NCBI GenBank assembly: GCA_026004095.1
Contig: BPIL01000011.1
Location: 1 to 64,000 of the forward strand
Source of the DNA: Meiothermus sp.
GTDB taxonomy: Bacteria > Deinococcota > Deinococci > Deinococcales > Thermaceae
DNA: 64,000 nucleotides
Direction of reading: 5' to 3'
Position numbers and translations under genes: made by a program. Position 1 is the first letter of the stretch, and each line of letters starts with the position of its first letter. Below are positions 50,503 to 60,271 of this stretch, piece after piece. The notes below the pieces were generated by a model. It ran no database searches. It was not told where the DNA came from and was given only the letters and a program-made list of their open reading frames with translations.

Positions 50503-51099
50503 TCAAGGCTGCTGGCGCAGATTCTGGCCGGCCTGCCAGCGCCCCACCCACCAAAATGCGGTGGCCATCGCCCGGCTCAGGGTCGCCGGATCGGGCGGGT
50601 TGGCCAGCAAGCGCTCCAGCTCGGCCTCGCTGATGTTTTCCAGCGGCCTGGCCCGGGGCCGGTCGCCGGCAAAGCGCAGGGCCATCCCCTCGGCCTTCCA
50701 GCGGGGCCAGCCCGCGGGCTGGGCCAGGTGAAACAGCTCGTGGCGCAGGGTGCGCTCCAGCGCGCCCCGCTCCAGTAGAAGCCGCAAGCGCTGGCTGTCA
50801 ATCCGGTTTCTGTTCCGGTTGGCCGCGGCCAGGATGAACCAGGGCAGCCGGGTTGCGGCGGTGTAGGACTTCAGGTGGGGGTGCACCACCACCTGCACCG
50901 CGGGGGGCGGCGGGTAGCCGGCGGCGATTAGATCCCGCCGCGCTTTTTGCAGCACCCTGAACACCTCGGGCAGGTGCCGGGCGTCCTCCGGCGAGGCTGT
51001 TTGCACCACGAAGCCGGGCGCTCGGGCGGTCTGCCAGGTCTGGGCCAGGGCAGGGGGGGAAAAGACCCCAAAAGCAAGCAGCACCCAGCACCAGCGCAC
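50503..51099 (-). CDS. Secreted gluzincin-like metallopeptidase domain protein
   Basis: A 198-residue protein with signal peptide MRWCWVLLAFGVFSPPALAQ, likely cleaved after ALA. The body contains LERTLRHELFHLAQPAGWPR, an HExxH zinc motif with a downstream KAEGMALRFAG helix as in peptidase-MA-like proteins. It is short, so substrate range is unclear. It lies 9 bases downstream of the alpha-2-macroglobulin gene and is probably in one operon with it, acting outside the cytoplasmic membrane. Confidence 0.7.
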   Translation of the reverse strand: MRWCWVLLAFGVFSPPALAQTWQTARAPGFVVQTASPEDARHLPEVFRVLQKARRDLIAAGYPPPPAVQVVVHPHLKSYTAATRLPWFILAAANRNRNRIDSQRLRLLLERGALERTLRHELFHLAQPAGWPRWKAEGMALRFAGDRPRARPLENISEAELERLLANPPDPATLSRAMATAFWWVGRWQAGQNLRQQP

Positions 51100-51108
51100 C
51101 GGCTCACC

Positions 51109-54100
51109 TCACTCGCTTACCTGCAGCGTCTGTACCGTTCCCACCCCGCGCACCTCCGGCTCGTACATCATCCAGGCCCGGGTGGGCAGCGCGGTGAAGC
51201 GGCCAGGGGTCTCGGCCCTAAGCACGTAGGTGAAGGTGACGGGGCTGCTCAGGTAGCTGAAGAAGAACTCCACCTGCCGGTCGCGGATCTCCCGCCCGTC
51301 GAACCAGTAGTTCCAGCCGTAGTAGTCGTCGCCGAAACGCGAGCGCACCCCGGCAATGCGGAAGGAGTCGTCGTTATCCACCACCACCAGGCCCGCCGGG
51401 GTGGGTTCCTCCACCACCACATACCTCAGCGCGCCCTGCTCGGGGCGCACGGTGAGGGTTACCAGCACCAGCTCCCCGGCCTTGACCGGGCCGGTCAGGG
51501 GGCTTGGCTCGTAGACAAAACGTTCGGCTCTGGCGTCGTAGCGGGGGGTGAGCCTCTGGTAGGTACGGGCCACCCGCAGGCCGCGGGACTCTGGACGCAG
51601 ATACGCCTTCTCCTCGAAATAGCTCACGCTGCCGCTGGTATACAGGCGGTTGTTGCTGATGACCTGTACTTCGTTCTCGCCCACCTTCAGGCCTTCCAGG
51701 GCGAGCTCGGCCCCTCGGGCCGGAACCTTCAGGGTTTGCGCCTGTCCGTTGACCCGAACCTGCACCTCCTGTTCGCTGGGCTGTTCGCCGGTCGCCTTCG
51801 CGAGGGCCAGCGCAGCGATCACCACTGCGGCGGTGTCCTTGGTGGAGACCCAGCGGGCCCCCCGGCGCTCCTGCATCAGCCAGTTCACAACCTTGGGGAC
51901 GGCGGGGTGGTTGGGGCGCAACTTGGCCAGGGCTTCCAGACCTCGAGCGGTGGCCTCGATGCGGTCGTCGTTCCAGGCCCAGCGCGGGGCCCGCACCTCC
52001 CAGTAGGCGGTGCGTTCGCGTTCGGTTATTTTAGCCAGGAGACCCTCGAGGGCCTGCTCGGCCAGGGTTCGGTTGCCGTTGTGGTGGTAGGCCAGCACGA
52101 TGAGCGCATGGCCGTAGGGGGTGAGGTCGGGCCTTTTCAGGTAGTCTTGCAGGTAGCTAAAGTCCAGCGGCGGGGTTTGTTGATAGGCGGTTCGGGTCAG
52201 TTGCGGCTGATTGGAGCGCTGCAAGCCACCAGGCGCACGAACGAAGTCTGTACCGATGGAGGAACGTTCCCTGGGCATATACGCGGGCCCGGCCAAGGCG
52301 AAGGCATAGGCGGCGTAGGCCACGGCGTCGGCGGCATAGGTGGGGGCGTCGGGGCGGTTCAGGGTTTTGAGCAGGTAGGCGACGCCCCGCTCGAGCACCT
52401 CCGGCCGCACCCGGTAACCGGCCTCCTGGGCTTGCAACAACCCGGTCAGCACGTAGGAGGAGATATAGACCGAAGAGGCATCGTTTTGCCAGAAGCCCCA
52501 GCCGCCGTCGTCGTGCTGGAAGTCGTAGAGCCGCTTGAGGCCCACCGCCACAAAGTCGTCCAGATTTTGCACGAGCTCCTCGGGGAGCTGGGCCAGGGGG
52601 CCGGCTTGCCGGGCCAGCACACTGGGCAAAAAGCGGCTCATGGTCTGCTCGGAACAGCCGTAGGGGTAGCCGGCCAGGTAGGCCAGCGCCGGGGTCACGG
52701 CGGCGGCCAGCGAGGGGGTGAGGTAGAGCCGGCCCCGCGTCTGGCCGGGGTCGGTGGCGGGGGGCAGACTAAACGCCCAGCGATCCCCCGACTGCCCGGC
52801 CCAGCCCAGCTCCTGCTTGAGGCCCTTTGGGAAGATGGGCAGCCGGGTGCGCAGGGCATCGGAGGCGGCCGGGGTGAGGGCCGCAGCTTCCAGGGTAGCG
52901 GTGCCGCTTTGCGGGGCTCGCACCAGGTAGCCGGCGGCGGCCCGGCCCCCTGCGGGTAGCTGGGCCGGTGTGGTAGGGGGGGTGAACAGGCTGAGCCCGG
53001 TGGCCTCGAGCCGTAGCTGGCCGGTCTGGCTCTGGCCCAGGTTGTTCTGCCCGATCACCCGCAAGGTAGCCTCGTCCCCCCGAACCAAGAAGCGCGGGGT
53101 GCTCAGCCGGGCGATTACCGGCAGGGTGGTGGTTACGGTCTGGGTGGCCTGCCCAACGGTATCTGCAAGCGAGATGGCCCGGGCGGTCAGGCGCCACTGG
53201 GTCAGGTTGTCGGGGAAGCGGGCCTCTACCGTGGCCTCGCCCTGTTCGTCGGTCTCCACCGCGGGCAGCCAGAGGATGGTATCGCGGAAGTCCTCCCGCA
53301 CTTTGGGCGCCGCCAGCGATTCCTTGGATTGCCCAAAGACGGCCTTGTCCATCGGGGCCCGGCCTGCTACAGCAGGTGCTGGGGCCACGTTGCCAAAGTA
53401 GAAGCCTCCGGCGGTCTGGGTGCCCACCACGTTGGACTTCAGGCCCCAGAAGAAGGCCCGGATGTCCGGGGCTTTCTCGGGCCGTACCAGGTAGATGGCC
53501 TCGTCCACCAGGCCCAGCGTGACCTGGCTTTTCACCGGATGCCCGCTGGCGTCGGTCACTTTGAGCCGGTAGATGGCGGTCTCGCCCGGCTTGTAGGTGG
53601 TTTTGTTGGAGGCCACCGCCACGTTCAGGAATTTCTCCGCTGGTGGCAGCAAAAAGCCCGCTACCTCGCTGTAGTACTCGCCACCCCCCAGCACCGTGAC
53701 CGCGAGGTAGCCGTTGGGGGCCATCTCCGGGGTGAGCTTTAGCTCGTAGGTGAAGGTGGAGCCCCGGAAGCGCACTATTTCGGGCTTGCGGAGGCCCGGG
53801 CCTTCCAGGTTCACCAGGGCCCAGCCGTCGGCCACCGGCGACTGCACCACGAAGCGGGCGGTCTCGCCCACCCTGTACTGGGGCTTGTCGGGGGTAATCT
53901 TCAGGCTTTTATAGTCCCAGAACCAGTACGAACCGTCCGAGACCCAGACCCCCTCCTGGGCCTGGGTGGCCCGCCCGGCGCTGTCGCGGGCCTCCACCAC
54001 CAGGGCATACGAGCCCTGCCTGGGCAGCCTGAGCTGTAGCGTGGCCTGGCCCCTGGCGTCGGTGCGCCCCTGGAGGCGGGCGGTGCGTTCCTGCTGTTCG

Positions 54101-55584
54101 CCCCGGCCCCGCGCCCAGTAGGCGCGGTTGGCGCTCAGGGTGAAGGGCAGCGCGACCGGGTTGCCCTCGAGGTCCTCGGCCTGCACGGTGACGGTCAGGA
54201 TGTCCTGGGTCTGGTAGGCGTAGCGGTCGGTGCGGACGTTGAGCACCACGCCGGCCCGGTAGGCGGTGAGAAACCCGGTTCCGCTGATCTCCCGCCCGGC
54301 CTCGTCGGTGACACCGGCCTCGAGGGTCAGCCGGTAGTCTTCCCCCAGGGGCTTCAAGGGCACCTCCACTACCAGCTCCCCCTGGGCATTGAGCCGCCCT
54401 TCGCCCCGCTCGATGATCCGGCCCTCGTAGGTGTCTTCGTAGTCGAAATTCTCGTAGAAACCGAAGCTCGAGACGTAGGCAAAGCGGTAGTAGGGCCGCT
54501 GGATGAGGGCGTAGCTGACCTTGCCGCCCGCCACCGGCCCGCCAAACAGGTACTCGCCTTTCACCACAAAGCGGGCCTTCTCCCCCTGCACCGCTACGGG
54601 TTTCTCGGGGGCCACCTCCACGCGGTACTCGGGCTTGACGAACTCCTGCACCTCGAACTCGCCGGTGTGCTCCTCGCCCTGTAGACGGGCCACCACCGTA
54701 TACCCGCCCAGCCGCACGTCCAGCCCCAGGCGAAACTGCCCGGAAAAGCTGCCGTAGGCGTCGGTGCTGAAGCGGCCCGAGAACACCTCGTTGTCGTCGA
54801 AGTCGCGCACCACCACCTCCACCGGCTGATTGGTGATGGGGCGCAGGCCGCTGGCGCTGCGGGCGGTACCCTTGAAAAACACCGTGTGGCCGGGGCGGTA
54901 GACCGGGCGGTCGGTGACCAGATAAAGCCGGTTCTTTTCCAGGTTCCAGCGCTGCCAGTAGGCGCTGCTAAAGGCCCAGGAGCTGCCCGAGCGGGCCGCC
55001 ACAAACAGATTTTCGGTATCCGGTAGGTTGCTCTGGAGCAGGGCCAGCCCGCCCTCGGCCCGCCCCTGCTGCACGATGCGCCGGTCCTTGGAGACAAAAA
55101 TCTGGGCGGTGCGCGGCTGTCCGCTATCCAGGCTGGCGGTATAGGCCAGGATTCGTTGCGGCTCCGACTTGACCACCAGCCCCAGGTTGGTCACCAGGAT
55201 CAGCGTGGCCGAGGTAGGGCGGGGGGCGCCAATCTGGGCCAGGTACAGGCCCTCGGGTAGCCGCCCCAGGCTCACCTCGCCGTAGGGCCTATTCTGGGTG
55301 CGAAAGACCGGCACGGTACGCACCGGCGACAGATCCAGCTCGCCGGTGCGCTGAAAGTCGCGCGGGCCGCCCAGTTCCACCACTTTCTCGGGGTTGCGAA
55401 TCCGCAGGATACGGATCTGGCTGTGGCCACCCCCCGGCAGATAGTACTCCAGCCGCACCGGCTGGGTGGGGCTGTAGGTTCCGCCGCCGTACAACTGGGG
55501 TTCCGGGCGCTGGGCCGACCCTGGTATCAGACTCAACAAAAACAACCCAAATATGCCGAACCCTGCTCGCCCAAAACGCTTCAT
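51109..55584 (-). CDS. Bacterial alpha-2-macroglobulin (YfaS/MG2-type protease trap)
   Basis: About 1491 residues from ATG 55584, which sits eight bases after AGGAGG; ATG 55590 is too close to it. Signal peptide MKRFGRAGFGIFGLFLLSLI. Several MG beta-sandwich domains follow (LYLVTDRPVYRPGHTVFFKG is the MG1/MG2 signature, about 220), then VRPEKAPDIRAFF, DTILWLPAVETDEQGEATVE (A2M domain) and YPYGCSEQTMSRFLP. The last has the C-x-E-Q thioester (Cys977), followed by the helical complement-like domain. It should be a periplasmic trap for foreign proteases. It is flanked by a DUF1175 gene and a metallopeptidase gene, as in yfa-like loci. Confidence 0.93.
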   Translation of the reverse strand: MKRFGRAGFGIFGLFLLSLIPGSAQRPEPQLYGGGTYSPTQPVRLEYYLPGGGHSQIRILRIRNPEKVVELGGPRDFQRTGELDLSPVRTVPVFRTQNRPYGEVSLGRLPEGLYLAQIGAPRPTSATLILVTNLGLVVKSEPQRILAYTASLDSGQPRTAQIFVSKDRRIVQQGRAEGGLALLQSNLPDTENLFVAARSGSSWAFSSAYWQRWNLEKNRLYLVTDRPVYRPGHTVFFKGTARSASGLRPITNQPVEVVVRDFDDNEVFSGRFSTDAYGSFSGQFRLGLDVRLGGYTVVARLQGEEHTGEFEVQEFVKPEYRVEVAPEKPVAVQGEKARFVVKGEYLFGGPVAGGKVSYALIQRPYYRFAYVSSFGFYENFDYEDTYEGRIIERGEGRLNAQGELVVEVPLKPLGEDYRLTLEAGVTDEAGREISGTGFLTAYRAGVVLNVRTDRYAYQTQDILTVTVQAEDLEGNPVALPFTLSANRAYWARGRGEQQERTARLQGRTDARGQATLQLRLPRQGSYALVVEARDSAGRATQAQEGVWVSDGSYWFWDYKSLKITPDKPQYRVGETARFVVQSPVADGWALVNLEGPGLRKPEIVRFRGSTFTYELKLTPEMAPNGYLAVTVLGGGEYYSEVAGFLLPPAEKFLNVAVASNKTTYKPGETAIYRLKVTDASGHPVKSQVTLGLVDEAIYLVRPEKAPDIRAFFWGLKSNVVGTQTAGGFYFGNVAPAPAVAGRAPMDKAVFGQSKESLAAPKVREDFRDTILWLPAVETDEQGEATVEARFPDNLTQWRLTARAISLADTVGQATQTVTTTLPVIARLSTPRFLVRGDEATLRVIGQNNLGQSQTGQLRLEATGLSLFTPPTTPAQLPAGGRAAAGYLVRAPQSGTATLEAAALTPAASDALRTRLPIFPKGLKQELGWAGQSGDRWAFSLPPATDPGQTRGRLYLTPSLAAAVTPALAYLAGYPYGCSEQTMSRFLPSVLARQAGPLAQLPEELVQNLDDFVAVGLKRLYDFQHDDGGWGFWQNDASSVYISSYVLTGLLQAQEAGYRVRPEVLERGVAYLLKTLNRPDAPTYAADAVAYAAYAFALAGPAYMPRERSSIGTDFVRAPGGLQRSNQPQLTRTAYQQTPPLDFSYLQDYLKRPDLTPYGHALIVLAYHHNGNRTLAEQALEGLLAKITERERTAYWEVRAPRWAWNDDRIEATARGLEALAKLRPNHPAVPKVVNWLMQERRGARWVSTKDTAAVVIAALALAKATGEQPSEQEVQVRVNGQAQTLKVPARGAELALEGLKVGENEVQVISNNRLYTSGSVSYFEEKAYLRPESRGLRVARTYQRLTPRYDARAERFVYEPSPLTGPVKAGELVLVTLTVRPEQGALRYVVVEEPTPAGLVVVDNDDSFRIAGVRSRFGDDYYGWNYWFDGREIRDRQVEFFFSYLSSPVTFTYVLRAETPGRFTALPTRAWMMYEPEVRGVGTVQTLQVSE

Positions 55585-55596
55585 CTCCATAGCCTC

Positions 55597-56337
55597 CTAA
55601 TAACTCACAATTTTCCAGCGGTAAAAGCCCAAAAAGTGGGGGTTGTCGGGCCGGGGGTGCCAGTATTTCTGGGGGTGCTTGTTCAGGGTTTCCAGGCTCA
55701 CCATGCGCACCTCGCCCCCTTCGGAGGGGGCGTAGCCGGTGTGGTAGACCACCAGGTTATTTCCCAGGTACACCATGCTGTGATAGGCCGAGCCCCGGGC
55801 CAAAGGGCGCACGAAAAACAAGAGGTCGCCGCGCCGGGCTTTCTCGGGGGTGCGGCCCAGGAAGACGCTCGAGTACCGCATCAGATACATGGCGCTGGTG
55901 CGCCCTACCAGACGGCCCGCCTGCACATCGTCCGGGCGGTAGACCCCCGGTTCAACGCGGAAAACCGAACGGCCAATCAGGGGCAGGGGATAGGCGCTCA
56001 GCAGCGGGGCTGCTACCCTGGGCAGGTAGGGAAATTTCTGAAACCAGGCCGCCGTTTTGGGCTTTAGGGCTTCAAAAAAGGCAAAGCGCAGCAGGCCGGC
56101 GCAGTCCTGCTCCTGGGGGGGCCAGGCGGGCGAGAGAGCGGTGAACTGGGCCTCGGCAACGGCCGCGAACCACTCCAAAAACGCCTCGCGCTGGGTGGTG
56201 CTGTGAAACTCGGCAACGTCGGGGTAGCCGTCCTGGTCGAGGTCGGCAAGGTTAGATGACGGTGCGGCCAAGGCCAGGCCTGCTGCCAGAATCAGCCCCA
56301 GCAGCCTCCGCCACCGTCGGCTGGCCCGGTTTTTCAT
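55597..56337 (-). CDS. DUF1175 (YfaT-like) secreted protein
   Basis: A 246-residue protein starting MKNRASRRWRRLLGLILAAG, with a signal-anchor or signal peptide ending near ALAAPSS; GTG 56358 is an alternative start. QDCAGLLRFAFFEALKPKTA and ARRGDLLFFVRPLARGSAYH with HSMVYLG carry a Cys and a His spaced as in NlpC/P60-like DUF1175 proteins. In Enterobacteria this family (YfaT) is encoded next to the alpha-2-macroglobulin YfaS. The same order occurs here, 13 bases apart. A role with the protease trap in the periplasm is inferred from that linkage. Confidence 0.85.
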   Translation of the reverse strand: MKNRASRRWRRLLGLILAAGLALAAPSSNLADLDQDGYPDVAEFHSTTQREAFLEWFAAVAEAQFTALSPAWPPQEQDCAGLLRFAFFEALKPKTAAWFQKFPYLPRVAAPLLSAYPLPLIGRSVFRVEPGVYRPDDVQAGRLVGRTSAMYLMRYSSVFLGRTPEKARRGDLLFFVRPLARGSAYHSMVYLGNNLVVYHTGYAPSEGGEVRMVSLETLNKHPQKYWHPRPDNPHFLGFYRWKIVSY

Positions 56338-56935
56338 CACTCTTTTTGATTTTAGCACGGCTCTGGAGAAAAGAGGGGGCGTGGTAGGCTCTCATCAAAA
56401 TCCCTTCGCGTGCTACCTGAAGCCTACCCCTCCACCCCCGCCATCCTGAGCAGAAGACAGCCGCGGATGGAGGTTGTGCACCAGCAGAATCAGGTTTACC
56501 CGCGCCAAGAACCTCTCAAAGGATCGGCTGGCAATCCGGTGAAGACCCAACGAACGCACCATCATGCTGAACCGCGTCTCTATCCAGTTCCGCACCCTGC
56601 TCATCCATCCCTTCCACCCCGTCTCTACCTTCTTGCCCCCTCGCAAACGATAGGGAGGGGTTTTCACCCCGGGTACCCAACGGAACCCCCGATCTCCCAA
56701 CAGGGCCGGCAGCCCCTCCAAAAGCTCAGCCCCCAGGTCTCCCGCGCATTCCCAGGAAGGAGGCCCCAGCGTATCCACGGCCATGTGCACCTTGCTGCCT
56801 TTGCGCTTCTTGGCTCCATCATAGCCCGCTCGCCCACCGCTCTCAGGACTTGATTGCAACGTTCGACCATCATAGATGGCTGCGCTGGGCTGAGCCACTC
56901 GGCCCTGCAGCAGCCGCAGCGTTTCCCGTAGGTCA

Positions 56936-58071
56936 TAAGAAATCTTCAAGACTCTTTCCACTAAAATGGAGCCATGCAACTGGCCCAACATCAGCGCCGC
57001 CCCCGGTTGGAACTCCAACTGCGACACCATCCGGATAACCTCCACGCCCTCTACCGGGAGTCCCAAGACCACACCGAACGCGCCCGCTGGCACGCTCTCT
57101 GGCTGCTGGCCAGGGGTCAGAGCATCCCCGAGGTAGCCAGGAATCTGGGCTATACCGATCGCTGGGTGCGTCAGGTAATCCACCGCTACAATCAGGGCCT
57201 GCCCATGAAGAATCTGCGGCACGAGAACAAAGGCCGGGCCCCCCTCGTACCGCCCGAACTCCAGGAGGGCTTCCGCCAGGCCCTCCTCCAGCCCCATCCC
57301 AGGGACGGGCTTTGGAGCATTCGCAACGCTGCGGAGTGGCTGGCTGAAAGGCTGGGACGTCCGGTGGATGGGCGGCGGGCCTGGTACTGGATGCGTCGCC
57401 TGGGCCTGGCCCCGCTGCGCCCCCGGCCGCGCCACCGGGAGGCGGATGCGAAGCGGCAGGAGGCTTTCAAAAAAAGCTCTTTCTGATGGTTTTCCTGTTC
57501 AGGTTGCTCTTTCCTGAACTGGAGTTGGAGGTGTGGGGCTTTGATGAGCACCGAATAGGGCTGAAGCCCATCCGCCGACGGGTATGGGCCTTGCGAGGGA
57601 GGACGCCGCTAGCGCAGGAGCGGCCCCGCTATCGCTGGCTGTATGTGTACGCCTTCATAAGACCGGGTACGGGGGAAAGCGAGTACTGGCTGCTGCCCTC
57701 GGTCTCGGTGGAGGGGTTCCAGTTGGTGTTGGAGGCCTTTGCCCGGCTACGGGGGGCGGGGGCGGGCAAGCTGGTACTGGTGGTGCTGGATCAGGCTGGC
57801 TGGCACACCTCGGGGCGGGTGGAGCCAGCCAAGGGCCTGGGGCTGTGTTATCTGCCACCCTACTCGCCCGAGTTGCAGCCGGTAGAACGAACCTGGGGGC
57901 TCATTGACGCGGTCGTGGCCAATGGGCAGGTGCAGGATGAAGAGGAGCTGTGGGCCAAGGTGGAAGCCCGGTGCGCTTACCTACAAACCCAGCCCGCGCT
58001 TATCCAGAGCTACACCCTATTTCACTGGTGGCCGGGGGGATGTTAGGGGAATGAATCAAAAGGATTTCATA
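56936..58071 (+). mobile_element. IS630-type element, copy 3
   Basis: 1136 bp, same ends and proteins as copies 1 and 2. TCA flanks both sides (56933-56935 and 58072-58074). Removing the element and one TCA rejoins the IS5-like frame as LVHDLRETLR, again supporting a 3-bp duplication. Confidence 0.9.
56974..58046 (+). CDS. IS630-family transposase by -1 frameshift (copy 3)
   Basis: Frames 56974-57486 and 57486-58046 encode the HTH and DDE halves, identical to the other two copies, with the slippery run of seven A at 57469-57475. The reading is the same: slippage -1 would give one protein of about 358 residues. Confidence 0.85.
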
Positions 58072-58365
58072 TCATGCACCAAATCCTCCAATACGCCCCT
58101 GTTCATCCAGCGCCGGTTCTTACGAGCCAACGCAGGGCGTTGAACACTTCCCGCAAGTCGTATTTGCGCTGCTGTGCATCCAGAGGCAACAGGGTCAGGT
58201 AGGGCATCACAAAGGCCCACTCCTCATCGCTCACGTCGGATGGGTATGGTTTGCGGGTTGTCGGCTGCATGTCCTAAACATAATCTGCCTGCCGCGTTTG
58301 GGATAGGTTCCTAGGAGCCTCTAGGTAACAGATTTGTGTGAACCTGCTTGCATAGAAGGGGGAGC

Positions 58366-59709
58366 TTAACAAGGTTTTTCAGCGCCCCTGCGGGCATAGT
58401 AATACCAGTTGAGTAGCACGTTGATGGCATAGAAAACCGCAGTTCCGTAGAAAAAGCCGACAGCGGAGCCGGTACTACCAATGACGGCCCCAATCAGGGA
58501 GGAGAACACGAAGGGGCCATAGGCGGCGATGGCGGCGGTCCAGCCGATCACCCCGCCGGCCTTGCGCGGCTCGAAGATCATGGGCGTCTGCTTGAAGGTG
58601 CTGGCGTTGCCGATGCCAGAAAACAAGAAGACTAGCAGCATAAAGAGTACGAACCAAGGGAACTGCTCGAGGGAAACGGGTCGCAGGAAGAAGGTGACGC
58701 CAATGGCCGAGATAAGCAAGCCAATGCCGCTTACCTGTGTCCAGATGGCCCCGCCGTAGCGGTCGGTGAGGGGGCCCATCAGTACCCGGATAAGCGAGCC
58801 CACCAGCGGCCCCAGGAAAGCAAAGGCCAGGGGGTCGGGGGCTCCTTCAAACTTGCCGTACACGGTGCGTATAAGCAGGGGGAAGGTGGCCGAGAAACCC
58901 GAGAAGGAGCCAAAGGTCATGATGTAGAGGCTGGTCATGATCCAGGTGTGCTTGTCGCCAAAGATATCAAACTGCTCGCGGAAGTTGGCCCGCACCGGCA
59001 CGCTTTTTAGCCAGAACCAGGCCAATGCTGCTCCCAACAACACCAGCGGCACGTACACCAGGGTGGCGTTTTGCAGCCAGATGGGTTTGCTGACCTCGCC
59101 CTTGGTGAAGGTTTGCGGGTCGCCCAGCAACGAGCCCAGCAGGGCAAAGCCGATAATCCAAGGGGTCACAAACTGCACCACCGAAACCCCAAAATTGCCC
59201 ACCCCGGCCTGAATCCCCAGGGCTGTGCCCTGTAGCTTTTTGGGGAAGAAGTAGCTGGTGCTGGGCATAAAGCCCGAGAAGTTACCCCCGCCAATCCCGG
59301 CCAGAAAAGCCAGCACCATCAAAACCCAGAACGGGGTGGCGGTGTTTTGTACGGCCCAGGCCCAGCCCAGCAAGGGCACCAGCAGTAGCAGCGTGGAGTA
59401 GGTGACCAGATGGCGGGTTCCCAGGATGGGCGGCAAAAAGGTCCAGATGATGCGCAGGGTGCCCCCGGCCAGCCCCGGCATGGCGGCCAGCCAGAAAAGC
59501 TGCGATGTGCTCAGCTGAAAACCCACGTTGGGTAGGCGCACGACCAGGGCGCTCACCACAAACCAGGTGATAAAGGCCAGGGTTAGGTTGAAGGTGGTAA
59601 TCCAGAGGGTACGCCAGGCCAGGGCTTTACCCTGGGTTTCCCAAAACTGGGGGTCTTCGGGCTCCCATAGGGTTAGCCAGGTGGTGGGAAGGGGTTTGGA
59701 AGGGTTCAT
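58366..59709 (-). CDS. narK: NarK-type nitrate/nitrite transporter (second of two)
   Basis: ATG 59709 (MNPSKPLPTTWLTLWEPEDP) gives 447 residues with about 12 membrane segments, a major facilitator. The nitrate signature GGNFSGFMPSTSYFFPKKLQ (about residue 140) and the second glycine-rich signature near VFLFSGIGNASTFKQTPMIF identify the NarK/NNP family. The start overlaps the carbonic anhydrase stop (ATGA). It ends the nar cluster. Two NarK paralogues in nitrate-respiring Thermaceae are thought to divide nitrate uptake and nitrite export. Confidence 0.92.
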   Translation of the reverse strand: MNPSKPLPTTWLTLWEPEDPQFWETQGKALAWRTLWITTFNLTLAFITWFVVSALVVRLPNVGFQLSTSQLFWLAAMPGLAGGTLRIIWTFLPPILGTRHLVTYSTLLLLVPLLGWAWAVQNTATPFWVLMVLAFLAGIGGGNFSGFMPSTSYFFPKKLQGTALGIQAGVGNFGVSVVQFVTPWIIGFALLGSLLGDPQTFTKGEVSKPIWLQNATLVYVPLVLLGAALAWFWLKSVPVRANFREQFDIFGDKHTWIMTSLYIMTFGSFSGFSATFPLLIRTVYGKFEGAPDPLAFAFLGPLVGSLIRVLMGPLTDRYGGAIWTQVSGIGLLISAIGVTFFLRPVSLEQFPWFVLFMLLVFLFSGIGNASTFKQTPMIFEPRKAGGVIGWTAAIAAYGPFVFSSLIGAVIGSTGSAVGFFYGTAVFYAINVLLNWYYYARRGAEKPC

Positions 59710-60218
59710 GGGTTCCTCTCGAGGCCCACCCAAGCAGGCTCATGTGCTGGGGTATGGGCATCCAAAACGATCAGGCGGTGGTCTTCCACGCGGTACAGAA
59801 GCGGTACGACCGGAAGCCCCAGCCGCGTTGTCAGTTTGCGGGCTTGGCGCCGGGTGAAAGGTTCTACCTCGCCAATAGCCAGCGCGGCAATCTGGGCGCG
59901 GTAGCGCTGGATATGTTGCTCGTTGGTAGGTAGGTGGTTGAGCACATAGGGGTCGGGGTACTGCATTGCGCAGTCGGTGTGCCCAATCAGGGCGATGGCC
60001 CCAATGCCCATGCGGGCTACCGAGAAGGCCAGGTAGGGCTCTACAGGTGCGGGGTTGGCCCCCCCAGTGCGCAACACGAAAGCGAAGTTTTCAGGCATGT
60101 GTAGGCGGATGCGAAAGTCCATACAGGTCACCACAGCCAGGACGGGGCGGTCGAAGGGCAGGAAAAACTGGCCTTGGTTGTGGCTGTGCAGCAGGATTTG
60201 GATGGGTTCAGGCAACAT
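59706..60218 (-). CDS. Beta-carbonic anhydrase-like protein inside the nar cluster
   Basis: A 170-residue protein. VVTCMDFRIRLHM (C32, D34) and ALIGHTDCAM (H80, C83) supply the Cys-His-Cys zinc site and the Asp-Arg dyad of beta-carbonic anhydrases. VLRTGGANPAP matches the conserved R-N-A-G-A-like loop. The protein is shorter than typical enzymes (about 200 residues) and lacks a long C-terminal helix, as in small class beta enzymes. It lies between two narK genes and overlaps the second, so it is part of the operon. A link to proton or bicarbonate balance during nitrate respiration is speculative. Confidence 0.85.
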   Translation of the reverse strand: MLPEPIQILLHSHNQGQFFLPFDRPVLAVVTCMDFRIRLHMPENFAFVLRTGGANPAPVEPYLAFSVARMGIGAIALIGHTDCAMQYPDPYVLNHLPTNEQHIQRYRAQIAALAIGEVEPFTRRQARKLTTRLGLPVVPLLYRVEDHRLIVLDAHTPAHEPAWVGLERNP

Positions 60219-60271
60219 GGGCCACCTCCATACGCCTTGTAGAGACCTTATGCATTTGCTAACCCGCTCCG

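Larger units (their letters stand above)
56413..58310 (-). pseudogene. Chimeric IS5-like transposase remnant, split by IS630-type copy 3
   Basis: The 5' part (58271 downwards) reads [20 protein letters not shown] and [14 protein letters not shown], then jumps to [16 protein letters not shown], lacking about 25 residues. The IS630-type element interrupts at 56936-58071. The 3' part continues [20 protein letters not shown] and [13 protein letters not shown], then switches to unrelated transposase sequence ([36 protein letters not shown]). It is a mosaic of at least two dead transposases. CTAG at 58311-58314 marks its left-hand IS5 end. Confidence 0.7.
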
